DNA from: Paralithodes platypus
Taxonomy: Eukaryota > Arthropoda > Malacostraca > Decapoda > Lithodidae
Direction: 5' to 3'
Assembly: GCA_032716605.1 (NCBI GenBank)
Contig: CM064572.1
Coordinates: 38,784,915 to 38,848,914 of the forward strand
Length of the DNA stretch: 64,000 bases
Below are positions 1 to 11,040 of the stretch, in pieces (position 1 is the first letter of the stretch; the number at the start of each line of letters is the position of its first letter). A program made the translations under genes and the position numbers. The notes below the pieces were generated by a model. It did not search any database and was not told the DNA's origin. It saw nothing but the letters and a program-made list of their open reading frames with translations.

Positions 1-199
1 GGGCCCTGGGTGGGGCTTTGGTTTCCCGGGCGTTTCCGCACCCTCCTCAGCTCCCCGCCATGGAGTGGCTTCGGTCACCCAGGCTTTATTGTGGTCGGCA
101 GGGAGGGTTCTGTGGGGGCGCTCGGATGTGGCCTTGGCCGTGCTCGGAGCCTTGGGGCTGTTCGGCCAGGCAGCTTTGGGAACAACAACAACAACATCA
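1..199 (+). repeat. AAC-tailed retroposon, 3' part (copy K1)
   Basis: This is the 3' portion of a dispersed retroposon, cut by the window edge. It ends in a conserved block around 'ctgttcggccaggcagct' followed by an (AAC)n tail at about 180-199. The same block recurs at 35476-35882 and 36860-37399 on the - strand and, as a related 3' end, at 47000-47098 and 63535-63645. Open frames across it exist in several overlapping phases and look like a GC-rich repeat rather than a gene. Confidence 0.7.
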
Positions 200-1261
200 A
201 CAAATCTGAACCACACACCCTCTTCCCCTCCTAAAACCTCCCTGCTCTTCTCCTATTGCACCTTCTGTACCCTTTACTACTCTCTTTATCAACACCCTGC
301 CAAACAGCTTTCCAACCACTGATAATAAGCTAATACCTCTATAACTTGAACATTCCTGCCGGTCTCCCTTACCTTCTATAAAGGCACATTACATGCGCTC
401 CGTCAGTCTATGGTACCATTGACACAACAAAGCAAACATTGAAAAGTTATACCATCCAATCTATTATCACATCTCCACCCTTCTTAATACGCTCCACAGC
501 AATACCTTCTGGGAACTACAGGGAACTTTACATAAATAAATTTACCTATATTATTATTATTATTATTTTTATTATTATTATTATTATTATTTTTTTTTTT
601 TTTTAAATACTGATATCATCTGGTATCATCAAACATATAATATCGGGGATCCCGTAAAATGGCTAACTGTCTCAACATTGTCGGAAAAAAAAAATCTGAA
701 TTCACACTGACCATCATATATTTTACTGGCATATACACAAAGCGAGAAAATCTGAAGCAGAAAAGATTTGATGTTATCGAGGTCCTGAAAAGTCTCATGA
801 AAAGACAAAAATCCTTAGAGATAAAAGCAAGTCTTTAAAAAATAATCGGCCGACTCTAAGTGGAATCGAGTTCTTCAGCTTTCTTTGCAGTTAATGTGGG
901 AATTTACAGCCCATTTGTTCAAGCCCTTTTTGCGTTATAGAGGTTAGGGGTCAGGACTTCTGGCCTACCTATTTGGAACAGGGTATAGAAATCTAAATCT
1001 GTTTGTATGTTATACTTCATTAGAGAACGCTATTCCAATAATATTAAGCTTTCTCATGAGATATTCAGACATGTTGATTAAATAGTCAATAGGATTTTCT
1101 TAATAATCTTATTTTGTTATCAAGTTAGGGAGAAGTGGGTGTATGTGTGAGAGAGAGAGAGAATGTGTATGTGTGCGTGTGTGTACTTTAGGTAGGATAA
1201 TAAGAAAGTAATAGAACAACAGGCAACGTTAATATTATTTTAAATAAGATAATCCTCTATT
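200..1261. other. No gene seen; short AT-rich microsatellite
   Basis: I see no coding domain or recognised repeat here apart from a (TTA)n tract with a following poly-T run at about 547-604 and a short GA/GT-rich stretch near 1148-1180. The sequence is AT-rich, with stops in all frames. Confidence 0.6.
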
Positions 1262-1352
1262 TTGGCCTACCGGGAATCGAACTTACATAGGCTACTCAGG
1301 GGAATACTGTAAGCGTTACTGGTTCCTTACGAAGTGTACCCTAAGCCACCAC
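1262..1352 (-). repeat. tRNA-like segment, possible SINE head
   Basis: On the - strand there is a B-box-like 'gttcgattcc' and an upstream A-box-like 'tggcttaggg'. Spacing is loose and no clean acceptor stem forms, so this is at best a degenerate tRNA-derived repeat. Confidence 0.25.
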
Positions 1353-1372
1353 CTCCTTTTTCAATATTTTTG

Positions 1373-1376
<4 letters not shown>

Positions 1377-1433
<57 letters not shown>

Positions 1434-1475
1434 TTGGTTTGCTCTTGTAGATTACTAAGAGATATATACAGTATA

Positions 1476-1550
<75 letters not shown>

Positions 1551-1558
1551 TGTATATA
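1377..1558. repeat. (GT)n and (AT)n microsatellites
   Basis: A (GT)n tract covers about 1377-1431 and a long (AT)n tract about 1478-1548. They directly precede the left end of the DIRS element. Open frames here encode only Val-Cys or Ile-Tyr repeats and are not genes. Confidence 0.95.
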
Positions 1559-1560
1559 TA

Positions 1561-1870
1561 TTTAATAGTGACCCCTCCATCATTGACGATATGCCTATTA
1601 CTATAATAGTCTCCCATCAAACGCCGCGGTCGCTAGTTTGAAACTACCGCGCGGGAGGACAGGAGTACTAACCTCACAAGTGCAACGCGTATTTTCTTAT
1701 GGAATCGTCTTTATGATTGGGTACTCACTACGAAAAAACTTCGTACAAAATAGAAAGGAAAAATTAACTTAATACTTGCTATACTCAAGCTTCCAACTGC
1801 GTGGATTTCTTGCGTGTGAATTCCTGACGCTGGCCCTCTGGCGGACATACTTTCTTCCTTCTACTGCGTC
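1561..1870 (+). repeat. DIRS left inverted terminal repeat
   Basis: The sequence from about 1581 to 1862 is the reverse complement of 16844-17110 with scattered differences. It includes a shared block around 'ccgcggtcgctagtttgaaac'. The first 30 bases or so, 'tttaatagtgacccctcc...', reappear inverted in the internal complementary region. Confidence 0.85.
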
Positions 1871-3128
1871 CGTTCGGTGAGGGTGGGTTACTCTGTGCTC
1901 CAGCTTCATTCTTCATTCGATCGATTCTAGTGAGTCCTTGCTCATTCGTATACATCTGAGTTGTATTGAACATGTTTTTAGATTAGCTAGCACAGACTAC
2001 CCCATTGGTAAGTCTGCAGGAGGTTGGTAAATTAGGGTACTATTGTAACAGGCACCTACGTGTCCCAGGATCATCGCGCCATGTTTATTATTGTGTGTTG
2101 TTTTGCGCCTTTAGCTTTTTTATAGTTATTTAGGAGGCTACCATTCCGCAAGTTTATGCTTCAGGCCGTCATTATGAGGTAGTTGCATAGTTTATTTTAG
2201 CAGATGCTCTAGTTCAAGGGTTGCCACACGTGGTGTGGAATCTTCTAGAGTCCGTATCTGCGCCTGGGCCCCTCTCGTGGGCCTCTGCCTCCTCGTGCTG
2301 CTGCTGCTGGGTCTTCGGAGCGTCTGGCTGCAGCCACCTTGATGTTTCGTTGTTACCTGATGGTCAGCCTCATTAGGGGTCTCCAATGTAGGCTAGGGGT
2401 TAATTATACATTATAAATTAAGCTCTATATATGTGTAAGCCTAATGTTTCCCCTATATATTTGTTTTTTGGCATGTGTGCTTTCATGCTTAAGGGGTTTG
2501 GGAGACGTCCCGTGTATTTGGTGGGGTTTTTGGGGGTGTGGACTGTCCCGGACAAGTGCCCATCCCTGAAAATTTTGGTTCGTTTTTCCAGCGGCTTTCT
2601 CAGCAGAGCCGGCGTTTTCTCGTCTCAGACGATAAGATACCAACCAAATGTCCCAGCGTGGTGTGCTGAACCACGAAACTTCTGGCGGAATATGCTAAAT
2701 TCTTGAAGAAGTTAACTCGGCCCGCCGAGTGAACTCGCCCTGACCGAAAGCCTCACACAATAACTTCTCTCGCCCGGCGTAACAGTCACGTGAGCTTAAC
2801 CATGACTCAAGTCATGAAGCGAATTACGAATCTAGCTAGTGCGAATAGGTAATGATAGTAAAACGCTTAAAGTCTTTTGGGCCAGTGACGCTTTGTCACA
2901 GGTAAGCAGTTCATAATGTATGAAAAAGAAAGACCCGGGGTCTTTCTACCAGGTCCAGCGGAAGGTTAGAGTAGCAAGTGGCTATAACTAATTTTCTGGC
3001 GGACTTGAGGTAGGATGTGTTAACACTTCTCAGGTTATCCTTATGAGCATTGATTCCTGGAAATTTTCTATTTCCAGAATCTCAACACTTCAGTAGTAGC
3101 GGTCCCGGCAGTAGAGGAGTGTCCGCTT
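1871..3128 (+). other. DIRS leader, no recognised coding domain
   Basis: This interval lies between the left inverted repeat and the first Gag frame. I see only short frames without recognisable motifs. It may contain an older insertion, but I find no boundaries. Confidence 0.4.
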
Positions 3129-3578
3129 TTGGTGAAGGGGGGGGGGGTCCCTAGCTCCATCATGCCTCGCTTTGACCTTTGCACTATGCCTACCTGCTCT
3201 CTTTTACCAGTTTTTGCCCACGATTTATGTATAAAATGTGTAAAGTGTCTTGATCGCTCAAGGGGACTATGGGTGTCTAAACGGTGTTCCGTGTGTTCTG
3301 AGTTAAGAGCGGCGGTGTTTGATAAGAGAGATTTGTCTTGCTTAGCAGCCTTGAAGGAGATAAAATCAATTTTAAATGTTTATGCGAAAGACACTACTCA
3401 TGAAGCTCTCCTTTGTGATGACGAGGGACTCTGGGAGCACCTCGTCATTAAATCACCATTAGTTAAGTCAGCTCCGGCCAAGTCAATCAGACCTAAAATT
3501 AAATCGAAAGTACTTTCCAAGCAGGTAGTAACGAGTAGTGAAAGTGACAGTGCCGAGCCCCCCCCCCAACCAGTCTAA
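3129..3578 (+). pseudogene. DIRS Gag, N-terminal cysteine-rich part
   Basis: A 149-codon frame rich in paired cysteines: the first ~60 residues carry CxxC-type pairs such as 'CIKCVKC' and 'CSVC', followed by a basic and acidic tail. This matches the cysteine-rich N-terminus often seen in the first ORF of DIRS elements, a structural protein presumed to package the RNA. The start is uncertain because a run of nine G at about 3138-3146 precedes the cysteine region, and the Met after it (near 3163) is equally plausible. The frame ends just after a run of C at about 3560-3566, where a slip would join it to the Ser/Arg-rich continuation downstream. It is therefore the first piece of a broken gag rather than a whole protein. 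Confidence 0.55.
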
Positions 3579-4800
3579 GCGGAGACGGTAGTCGTCGCCG
3601 AAGCGCAAATCTAGGTCGCGTTCTAGATCCCCTAGGAGTCAGTCCCGACATTCTTCCGCCTAGTCGTAAAGGTCAACAAAACGCCGGAAGGAGGGCTCTG
3701 CTTCTTCAACGCCGTCCACTTCAAGTCATTTAAGTGCCCGTACGGTTATTTCACGACCGCTTCCCCAGACATTGCCGGGGTCACGGCCACCTCCCTCCAC
3801 TCCTACCTCTTTAACACCTAACGTCCAATCTGGCAGCTTAGAGGTAGGGGCGGAGGGGATGGAGTCTAGTCCCACAAATGAACAATCTTTGAGTGAGCCG
3901 CAAGAGTTTATATTCGCCATTCCTAAGCTAAGTTATGTGCCACGTAAAGGTCCCCCGGTTATACCTAACAGAGTGTTTGCAGATCAGTATAGGGGTTCTC
4001 CTTCTTGCTCACATCAACTCTTTGATAACTCTCAGGTGATACAGGACTCCCAGCCACCCGTGGCACAAAGCCGGGGGATATGGAGACAATCAGAACCCTC
4101 CCAGGTTAATCTTATGGGTCAGGAAAGGGGAATTGAACAAGTAGATATCATACCCTCGTCAGTCCCTGATCTGGTGTGGCCTCCGGCGGCCCCATTGAAT
4201 GTGCCCCGGCCGCCAACGCCGGAAGTGATAGAACTGTCTTCAGCTCAGCCATTTAATCAGGAAGTAGTGTCAGAAGGTGGGTCTCAGTCCTCTCGAGGGT
4301 CCCACGGTAAGAATGTTACTACTGAGGAACTACATGATATTCTCCACAGGGTAATGCAACAATATCAGATTCCTCCTTCTCAAGCTCCTTCCACTAGCAC
4401 ATCGGTAGTTCCCCCACTTGAGTCTACGGTAAGGCCATTAGAGCCCTCAGGTGTTTCACATCCCCAGTCCTCTTTGCCTCAGGTTAACGTCACTCCGGCT
4501 ACGGCCACGGCTAGTAGCACGACAGTGCCGGCCTCCTTGACTACCACTATCATCCGTGTCATTACAGACGTTACTCCTCCCCCTCTTGATAAGCCTCCAC
4601 AGAGGAGAGGCCCTATGCCTCTCCTCTATGGACCGGACTGCTGATGGGTTCAGTCAATCCCTCAGAAACTGCACCTGGCACAAGCTACCGTATCGGGGAG
4701 GCTCCCGATCGCTAGTGATTGGACCATTGAGGTTAATAAGAGTAGAAAACTAAGAGCTAAGGATGTCCAAGGAAGGTTATTAGATGTTACCATTTAGGCC
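3579..4800 (+). pseudogene. DIRS Gag, middle part (frameshifted)
   Basis: Bases 3579-3771 read as Arg/Ser dipeptide-rich protein in the frame that continues into the 290-codon open stretch 3772-4644, but stops interrupt it near 3588 and 3661. The open stretch is low-complexity, rich in Pro, Ser, Thr and Val, with a short helical-looking segment 'TTEELHDILHRVMQQYQ' near residues 183-199. After 4644 a change of frame is needed to follow the Gag-like text to about 4797. The SINE at 4811 then interrupts it. No enzymatic motif is present, as expected for a structural protein. Identification rests on position between the Cys-rich start and the RT of the same element. Confidence 0.5.
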
Positions 4801-4810
4801 ATTTAGGGGA

Positions 4811-5331
4811 GGTGTGGTGGAGTGGTCTTGCCACTGGCCTGGTAATCCAAAAGGTCCCGGGTTCAAATCCCGATGTATCAATGGGAAGATATTATTGGGA
4901 TGGAATTTGTGCTGTACCTAGTATCAGTGCATTACCACAAGCCCACCGAAACGTCAATAAAATACCCTCATTGTTCCCTGATTAAATAGCACTGTATGAA
5001 TATTCCCATATTCAAAATATGCTATAGGGGTGCAATGCCTGGTGAGTTATCTGCTCAACAGGTGGCGTTGTGTGTGTAAGTGTGAGAGTCCGAGTGTAGT
5101 GGGTGAGACAGTGAAGCACAGGAACGAGGTGGCTTCAGAGATGGGGTCGTTTCGGGCCATGAGTGAGCACCGTGCCTCATGTGAAGGCAAGATGGCAGGT
5201 GCTCGTTGTACTCTACGTGCTTCACATGTCTCACTCCCTAGACTGGAACAAGACCTCACGGGCTTCACTGTTCATTGTAAAGCGGTGAATGTTAAGGCTC
5301 TCCGCCTATGCCCGAGAGGAAGTAAGTTGGA

Positions 5332-5363
<32 letters not shown>

Positions 5364-5370
5364 AAAAAAA
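4811..5370 (+). repeat. tRNA-headed SINE with poly-A tail
   Basis: The 5' end (4811-4880) looks like a tRNA: an A-box-like 'tggtggagtgg', a degenerate anticodon arm with GGT (Thr-like) in the loop position, and a B box 'ggttcaaatcc'. A tRNA-unrelated body follows and ends in two long A runs at 5331-5370. This is a Pol III-type retroposon inserted into the DIRS gag. I could not find a convincing target duplication because the solo LTR sits only three bases past the A tail. Confidence 0.6.
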
Positions 5371-7058
5371 AGTCATCTGTTACGACCGGCACCACGAAAT
5401 AAACAAGGGCACTTAATATTGGACTAGAAGATAGGCTATATCTGCAACAACGGTACGCTAATTCCAAACCCTCGAACTATTAAGCCGGTTAACAAAACAC
5501 TTAAACCCTCCAGAGTTAATCTACTGGATAACGGGGTATCAATTAACTGGGTTTAGTGCACTTCTACATAGGCTTTCCGGTGATGGCCAAGCCTACTCAC
5601 AACAAGAGTAATTACGTTAATAAAAAGCTCTCAAGTAATAACAATGCTTAGATAAACTATGACAAGATTTAATAAAGGAGTATATGCTTACGTTAACTTT
5701 AGTGTGAGTCTGAACTCAACACTAAACTCTTCAATTCTCTATGAAAACACTGGAAGTCTAATCCTACAGCAAACAGATATGGAATCTTCTGAAAACGTCT
5801 GATGCTCTAAGATGCTCGTCGAATATAGAACAGAAATAATGCAAGGGCAGGACACCAAAGCGTGTATCTTAAATACACCAACAAGTAGGATACATATATA
5901 TAAAACAAGGGAGTGCAACAACTCTGTGACAGCACTAATAACAGCCACTCAAAAACAGTACTTCCTTAGCCAAAGTAACAGCCAAACTGGGTTGTGCACC
6001 ATGCATCAACCTAGGCTAAAATAATACGTGAATAATTGCTAAAGCATACGCAGTTAAAGTTAATAAACACAATGCTGTCTTTCTTACTAATAAAGTCTAG
6101 CAGCGGCATAAAAGGTACAAGGAGCCTAGACAGAGCGCAAGCATGCTCGTAGCCTACTGTCTCCCCTGAACAGATTTCCCTTATGTTATGTTAAGTGACT
6201 AGGAGGCTCTCTTGGTAATTCCAGATCTCAAGTATCTGCTCTTACCCTGGCTCTCCACAAAGGTCAACAAAATGAGGTAACAAGCATACAAGCAAGAGTA
6301 GGCAAAAGCCCTTCGCTTGTATACTGCTACGCTCGCAAAGGAAAAAATATGCACAAGGGTTACAGGCTCCCTAGCTCCGTCGAAGTCGTACAGGCTCTGA
6401 CTTGCCATATACATAACTCAGACAACAACCAAAGATACCCTCCACTGTCTAGCATTAAATAGTAGGAAAGAACAACTCAATAATTAGAAGCACCCAATAC
6501 TATGATACCATGTGACTATGACTCTAATAATCCCTAAAGCTAGTGCAAAACATATTATGTGAGAACTGGTGCTGGTAATACGACTGGCCGACTATGGAAG
6601 TCGTATGCAGAACCAGAAGGGATGGATAAATGAATAAAGATGAGAAGTATTAGAAAGAAGGAGTTCAGAGAGAGAAACAGCAGTAAAGAGGGTTAGATTG
6701 GGGACAGATTGCAATGGACGTCTAGGACCAAGCACAACATACCAAGCTCTGAGGAGAGGCGCGGGAAGGATGCCCGCACCACCGAGCTAAGACAGCGGCC
6801 TCCAATCACAGACAACTACGTCATGAAGAGCAGGCGTCATATGACACGCCAGGCCCGCCATCTAATCACGAGCGGGTGGCCCCGCCTAAGCAAGGAATGC
6901 GCACGTACATACACATGCACATACTACCACCTCGCTGCTTCTCTTAGCTCTCTCTCCTTGCAACTATCACACTACATACGTTTTTTTTTTTTTTTTTTTT
7001 TAAAGAGACAATGAACGGAGGAAGGAAAAACACAGATAAAACAAAAAGGTCCATGTGC

Positions 7059-7513
7059 CTAAAGGCATCCTCCATTCATAAAATGTTTGTAACAACTGGA
7101 TTTAAACATTTGTAGATTGTAAGTTTGTGGAAAGCAATTAGAGGGAAGTGAATTCCAAAGAGTAGTAGCTCTGGGGATACATGAATTCTGATAAGCAGAA
7201 GTTCTGCATTGTGGAGGAGAAAGTGTAAATTCATGGGCGCTCTCAGCTGCCCTAGTTCTACGGGGAAAGATGTGGAGAGGCGGCACAATTGAAGCAAGTT
7301 CCTCGGAACAATTGCTGTGAAAATATCTGTAGAATAATGCAAGGGATGCAACGTTTCTTCGTATGGATAATGTAGGAAGGTCCTGTGTGATTGCAGTGTT
7401 ATTGATTAATCTAATAGCTTTATTTTGAATTTTGTCCAACTGCCTCAATGCAACCACTCCACTTCCACCCCACAGAGGTGAACAGTAATCCATCTGAGAA
7501 CGCACATGACTTT
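7059..7513 (-). pseudogene. LINE reverse transcriptase, C-terminal part
   Basis: This frame continues directly from the 9102-9786 segment once the insert and one copy of its 11-bp target duplication are removed. It starts at SQMDYCSPLWGG, a typical LINE RT tail motif, and ends with the usual pattern of aromatic and basic residues (TLWNSLPSNCF, FKSSCYKHF) before the stop at 7059. No endonuclease domain lies C-terminal, consistent with a CR1/Jockey-type element whose endonuclease would be N-terminal. Confidence 0.8.
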
Positions 7514-7728
7514 GATTTTGCCCCGAGGGGCGAGTTTATTGAGCAGCGCCCCCCATCCTGTGAGGGGACAACCACTAGTAAGGCGATACATACTGCTCAA
7601 AGAGCCATTATTCCACTGAAACAACAGCATCGTCGTTTGGTTACATTCATATTTGTGTTTATAAGTCAGGTTGGCATTATTCAGATGTGTTATTATAGTT
7701 TGTCACATGGTCTGTATATACGTATCTC

Positions 7729-7765
<37 letters not shown>

Positions 7766-9101
7766 CAAGCTTGTATTAATATATTAATTGACAGGTTGTA
7801 AATAATAGCACTACAGAACTAGTGCAATCGTATGAGGAGACTATTCATATTTTCATTACATCAATGATTATTGAGATCATAGTTAGCTGAATACAATTAT
7901 TACAAAAATAGGCAATGGTATAAATCAACATAATACATAATTTAATACAGGCGGACATAATCATGATCCGGTTCGTTGTGCACTGGGAGCTAAGGTGTCT
8001 TGAGATCGCCTCGTACCCATACACAACGAACGTATTATAGTCTGCATGGTTGGTATCTAATTGAATATACTTAGTGGGTATTTCAAGAATGTCAGGGGGT
8101 AAGGAAATGTGATTTGTATATTAGAAGACTGTGATTAACGAGACGTGTAACATGTGGAGGGAGGTGGTAGAAAGAGAGGGATCTCGTTGGAGGTGGAAGT
8201 TTCGCTCCCAGGAATTTTCGTTCCTGTGGTATTTCAATAATAATAATAAAAAAAAAATAATAATAAGGGGACAACCACTGGTAAGGCAATACATACTGCT
8301 CAAAGAACCATTATTCTACTGTAACAACAGTATCGTCGTCTGGTGTTATTATAGTTTCCTCATTTCATTGCCACATATGCTGTATATACGTGCTCATGGA
8401 AAAAAACAAAAAACAAAAAAAAGTGACTGAATTATTAATTGACAGGTAAATAATAGCACTACAAAACTAGTACAATCATATGAGGAGGCTATTCATGTTT
8501 TCTTACATCAATGGTTATTGAGATCATAGGTAGCTGAATACAATTATTACATACAAGATGTGACTAATATTTCGAACTACATTAATTATTATGCAATAAT
8601 AGTACCACAAATATATTACAATCATATGAGGGACACTTCACATTCTTCATTACATCAACGGTTATTGAGGTCATAGTTAGCTGAATACAAGAGTCACATA
8701 CATAATGTGACTAATATTACCAACTACCGAAGTTATAATGGAATTATAGTAATACAAATATTTTACAAAGATGAGTTACATGGTTCAAATTCTTATTACA
8801 ATAATGGTTATTGAGGGGATAGTTAGCGCAATATGACCAGTGGAGAAGTTTACATGCCGATAGTAATATAATATTTAGTAGGGTGTGTGGTTATGGGAGA
8901 GAGGGAGGGGGGTTGTAGGAGGTAGAGGAATGGGTGGGAGAGGAGGAGGAGTAGGGGGGGGGGGGGGGGAGGAGGAGGAGGTAAGGTACTCCAGGGAGGA
9001 GGAAAGTGTGAGGGGGGAGGTGTGTGTGTGTGTATGTCCCTTCTTAAACATCCTAGAGGGACCCTACCCGTCGTGACCCAGTCACCAGACCCCAGCCAAT
9101 A
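7514..9101 (-). mobile_element. Unclassified insert with 11-bp target duplication
   Basis: The 11-mer 'cacatgacttt' lies at 7503-7513 and 9102-9112, exactly where the LINE reading frame breaks, so these 1588 bases are a later insertion. Variable-length duplications of this size suggest LINE-machinery retroposition. Inside are two diverged copies of a block starting 'ggggacaaccact.gtaagg' (about 7564 and 8268), poly-A runs on the + strand near 7732-7760, a ~148-bp tandem array, and a G-rich segment at 8900-9020. I see no coding domain. Strand is a guess from the A/T distribution. Confidence 0.6.
8449..8825. repeat. ~148-bp tandem repeat
   Basis: Units start near 8449, 8597 and 8745 and share 'tggttattgag..catag.tagc' and 'acaatcatatgagg'. 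A related unit lies at about 7805-7895. The last unit is the most diverged. Confidence 0.65.
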
Positions 9102-9786
9102 CACATGACTTTTATATATCACGGCCAACTGCTCGTCAGTGAAGAATTCTCTAACTCTGTACAGGAGTCCCAGTTTTTTAGAGGCATTCTTAGCAATGCT
9201 TCTAACATAATGTGTCCAGCTCAAGTTAGTAGTTAATGTTACACCGAGAATGTCAATACTAGGGGAAGTGGGAATATTTACATCATTAAAAAATATATGG
9301 GAGTCAGTGAGATTCTGTCGGTTAGAAAATTGAATGTACTTGGTTTTCTGTGCATTAAAGGAAACTAGATTCTTTTGTCCCCATTCATTAATTCTAGAAA
9401 GGTCCTGGTTCAGAGAAATTGCAGTGTTTATTTTTGAATTTATAAGATCGGGTTGGGTGAAAGAATTGGTAAATGTGAAGGAACTGTGGAGTGTTGAGTC
9501 ATCTGCGTAGGAATGTATTGGATTATGAGTGGTAGATATGAGATCATTGATATGAATGAGGAACAGAATTGGGGCCAAAACTGATCCCTGAGGAACACCA
9601 GCATTTATTGACTGAAATTGAGAATAAAGGCCATCTACCATTACACATATTTTTCTGTTATGAAGATAAGAAGAAATTAGTGGAACTAATGATGCAAGGC
9701 CGTAGTGTGACATCTTCGACAATAAGGATTGATGCCAGACTCTATCAAATGCCTTTGATATATCCAGTGCTATTGTATTTGTTTCA
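9102..9786 (-). pseudogene. LINE reverse transcriptase, central part
   Basis: Reading leftward from the gap, the frame shows RT motif A (DISKAFDRVWHQ), motif B (AGVPQGSVLAPILF) and the catalytic box SYADDSTLH, followed by thumb motifs (LGVTLTTNLSW, LGLLYRVREFF). RT copies element RNA at the nicked target (target-primed reverse transcription). Catalytic aspartates are present, so this part is intact in sequence. The frame is cut at codon ...YKSHV by the insertion at 7514-9101, and its N-terminal side runs into 100 N. The open frame reported downstream of 9102 only reads into the insertion and is not part of the protein. Confidence 0.85.
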
Positions 9787-9886
9787 NNNNNNNNNNNNNN
9801 NNNNNNNNNNNNNNNNNNNNNNNNNNNNNNNNNNNNNNNNNNNNNNNNNNNNNNNNNNNNNNNNNNNNNNNNNNNNNNNNNNNNNN
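9787..9886. other. Assembly gap of 100 N
   Basis: Exactly 100 undetermined bases, a conventional placeholder. The true size is unknown. It hides the 5' boundary of the LINE and part of the solo LTR. Confidence 0.99.
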
Positions 9887-10083
9887 CTTATAACTCTACC
9901 AATGATATAAAATACTTCCAAGTGTCACAGACAAGAATAAAGACAAACACTGATCTGTCTGTGACAACATGAATACTAAGAAAGAAAGAACATCGTTCTA
10001 CAATTATTATAGCCCATTTCACTGCCCTGGCGAGCGCTAGCGAGTACGAGTACATTCTGGCAAGCTGGCCAGCGTAACACATC

Positions 10084-10340
10084 CCATCTGTTTATGGTGC
10101 TGATTTCTTTGTGTATTCGGCCTCCCCGGCGATACCTTCAGCCTCATCTGCAAAACTATTTGCCGACTGGTCACGAAATGACGGCGTCAATGATATAAAA
10201 GCTCTACATGCCCTTACGCCGGAACTGGATACAGTACCGGTACTAGATCAGGCAAACACACCAGTCTTGCAGGTGGGGCAGGTAGGTGTAGGTCCGTGGG
10301 TGGACTGGGAATTGAAGGCGCAGATATTTGCTTCTACCAT
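10084..10340 (+). pseudogene. DIRS Gag fragment
   Basis: After the solo LTR an open frame resumes on the + strand. It contains KLFADWSRNDGVNDIKALHALTP-type text and ends around GPWVDWELKAQIFAST. It lies between two other Gag pieces of the same element and has the mixed hydrophobic and helical composition of a Gag core. I assign it by position and continuity and see no diagnostic motif. The frame runs into an ACC/AAC-rich stretch at about 10340 and then loses sense. Confidence 0.4.
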
Positions 10341-11020
10341 TACCACAACAACAACAACATCAACCATTACCACTAAATCCTCCCATCAGGTACCCCAGGA
10401 AGTGCATTAATTCATGGTTCACTTTACCGGTTGTCCAAACTCTGATATAGGCAGTCTTACTTTAAGTATTACATTAAGTTTTTAGTATTAAGTTTGTGGG
10501 AACAATAATTATATAGAATGATTAGGAGGTTAATAATTATGTTCTGTATTGAATATTGGGTAATCTATCATTCCTATGAACTTATGTCATTATTATTGGG
10601 AGGGAAAATATATACCTACCTATTTGCGCATGCGTGATAGCGGCGCACCTCCCGCGAATTGTGAGGGCCCCGCACTCACTCTCTACCCAGCTCCCACAAC
10701 AACCAGACCGACTGCCTACACCCGTGTTTTCACCTCACCTTTCGCCCCATTAGTGATAGTACTTAGCTCATCAATTCTCCATCTATCCATACTAATCCAT
10801 AGATCATTAATCATCATTCCCATTAATCATCCAATATAGTGGCCCCCTTTTGTATGCATTAACTATATCCTCTTAACTATCACTCCCGTTTCCCACACTC
10901 CATCTTGTAACATCGCTATGGCTCAACAAGGCAAGTAGGTCCTACAACACTAGTACCAGTATTCAGGTGATATATTTTATTGTATGGTATTCAGATACAG
11001 TCCACTCAATCATTTTAACC
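10341..11020. other. Unexplained insertion within DIRS gag
   Basis: About 680 bases of AT-rich, non-coding sequence separate two Gag-like stretches. It contains a GC-rich island at 10625-10740. I could not find terminal inverted repeats or a clean target duplication, so its class is unknown. Confidence 0.35.
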
Positions 11021-11040
11021 ACGAATATCCATACCGGTTA

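Larger units (their letters stand above)
6981..9786 (-). mobile_element. APE-type LINE (CR1/Jockey-like), 3' part
   Basis: On the - strand a reverse transcriptase frame runs from the assembly gap (9786) down to a stop at 7059, then a short 3' UTR and a poly-A tail (poly-T at 6981-7001). The frame is interrupted by an insert at 7514-9101 with an 11-bp duplication. The 5' part is hidden by the gap or truncated. It is nested inside the solo LTR 5378-10079. Confidence 0.8.
5378..10079 (-). mobile_element. Solo LTR of a Gmr1-like gypsy element, interrupted
   Basis: It begins 'tgttacgaccgg' and ends 'agcgtaaca', with a 4-bp target duplication 'catc' at 5374-5377 and 10080-10083. Its first 100 bases resemble the LTR at 20151, and its last 70 bases share 'cactgccctggcga.c.tagcgag' with it. 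No gag or pol of this element lies between, so it is a solo LTR left by LTR-LTR recombination. About 2.9 kb of LINE (6981 to the assembly gap) interrupts it. Removing that leaves about 1.8 kb, matching the other LTRs of the clade. Confidence 0.75.

Noticed and set aside
1327..1620. Open frames across GT/AT, GA/CT and TA tracts (also 34602-34814, 44306-44599, 45098-45418, 57345-57741, 58190-58393)
   Set aside because: They encode simple dipeptide runs from microsatellites.
9569..9910. 113-codon + strand frame running through the N gap
   Set aside because: It is antisense to the LINE RT and crosses undetermined bases.
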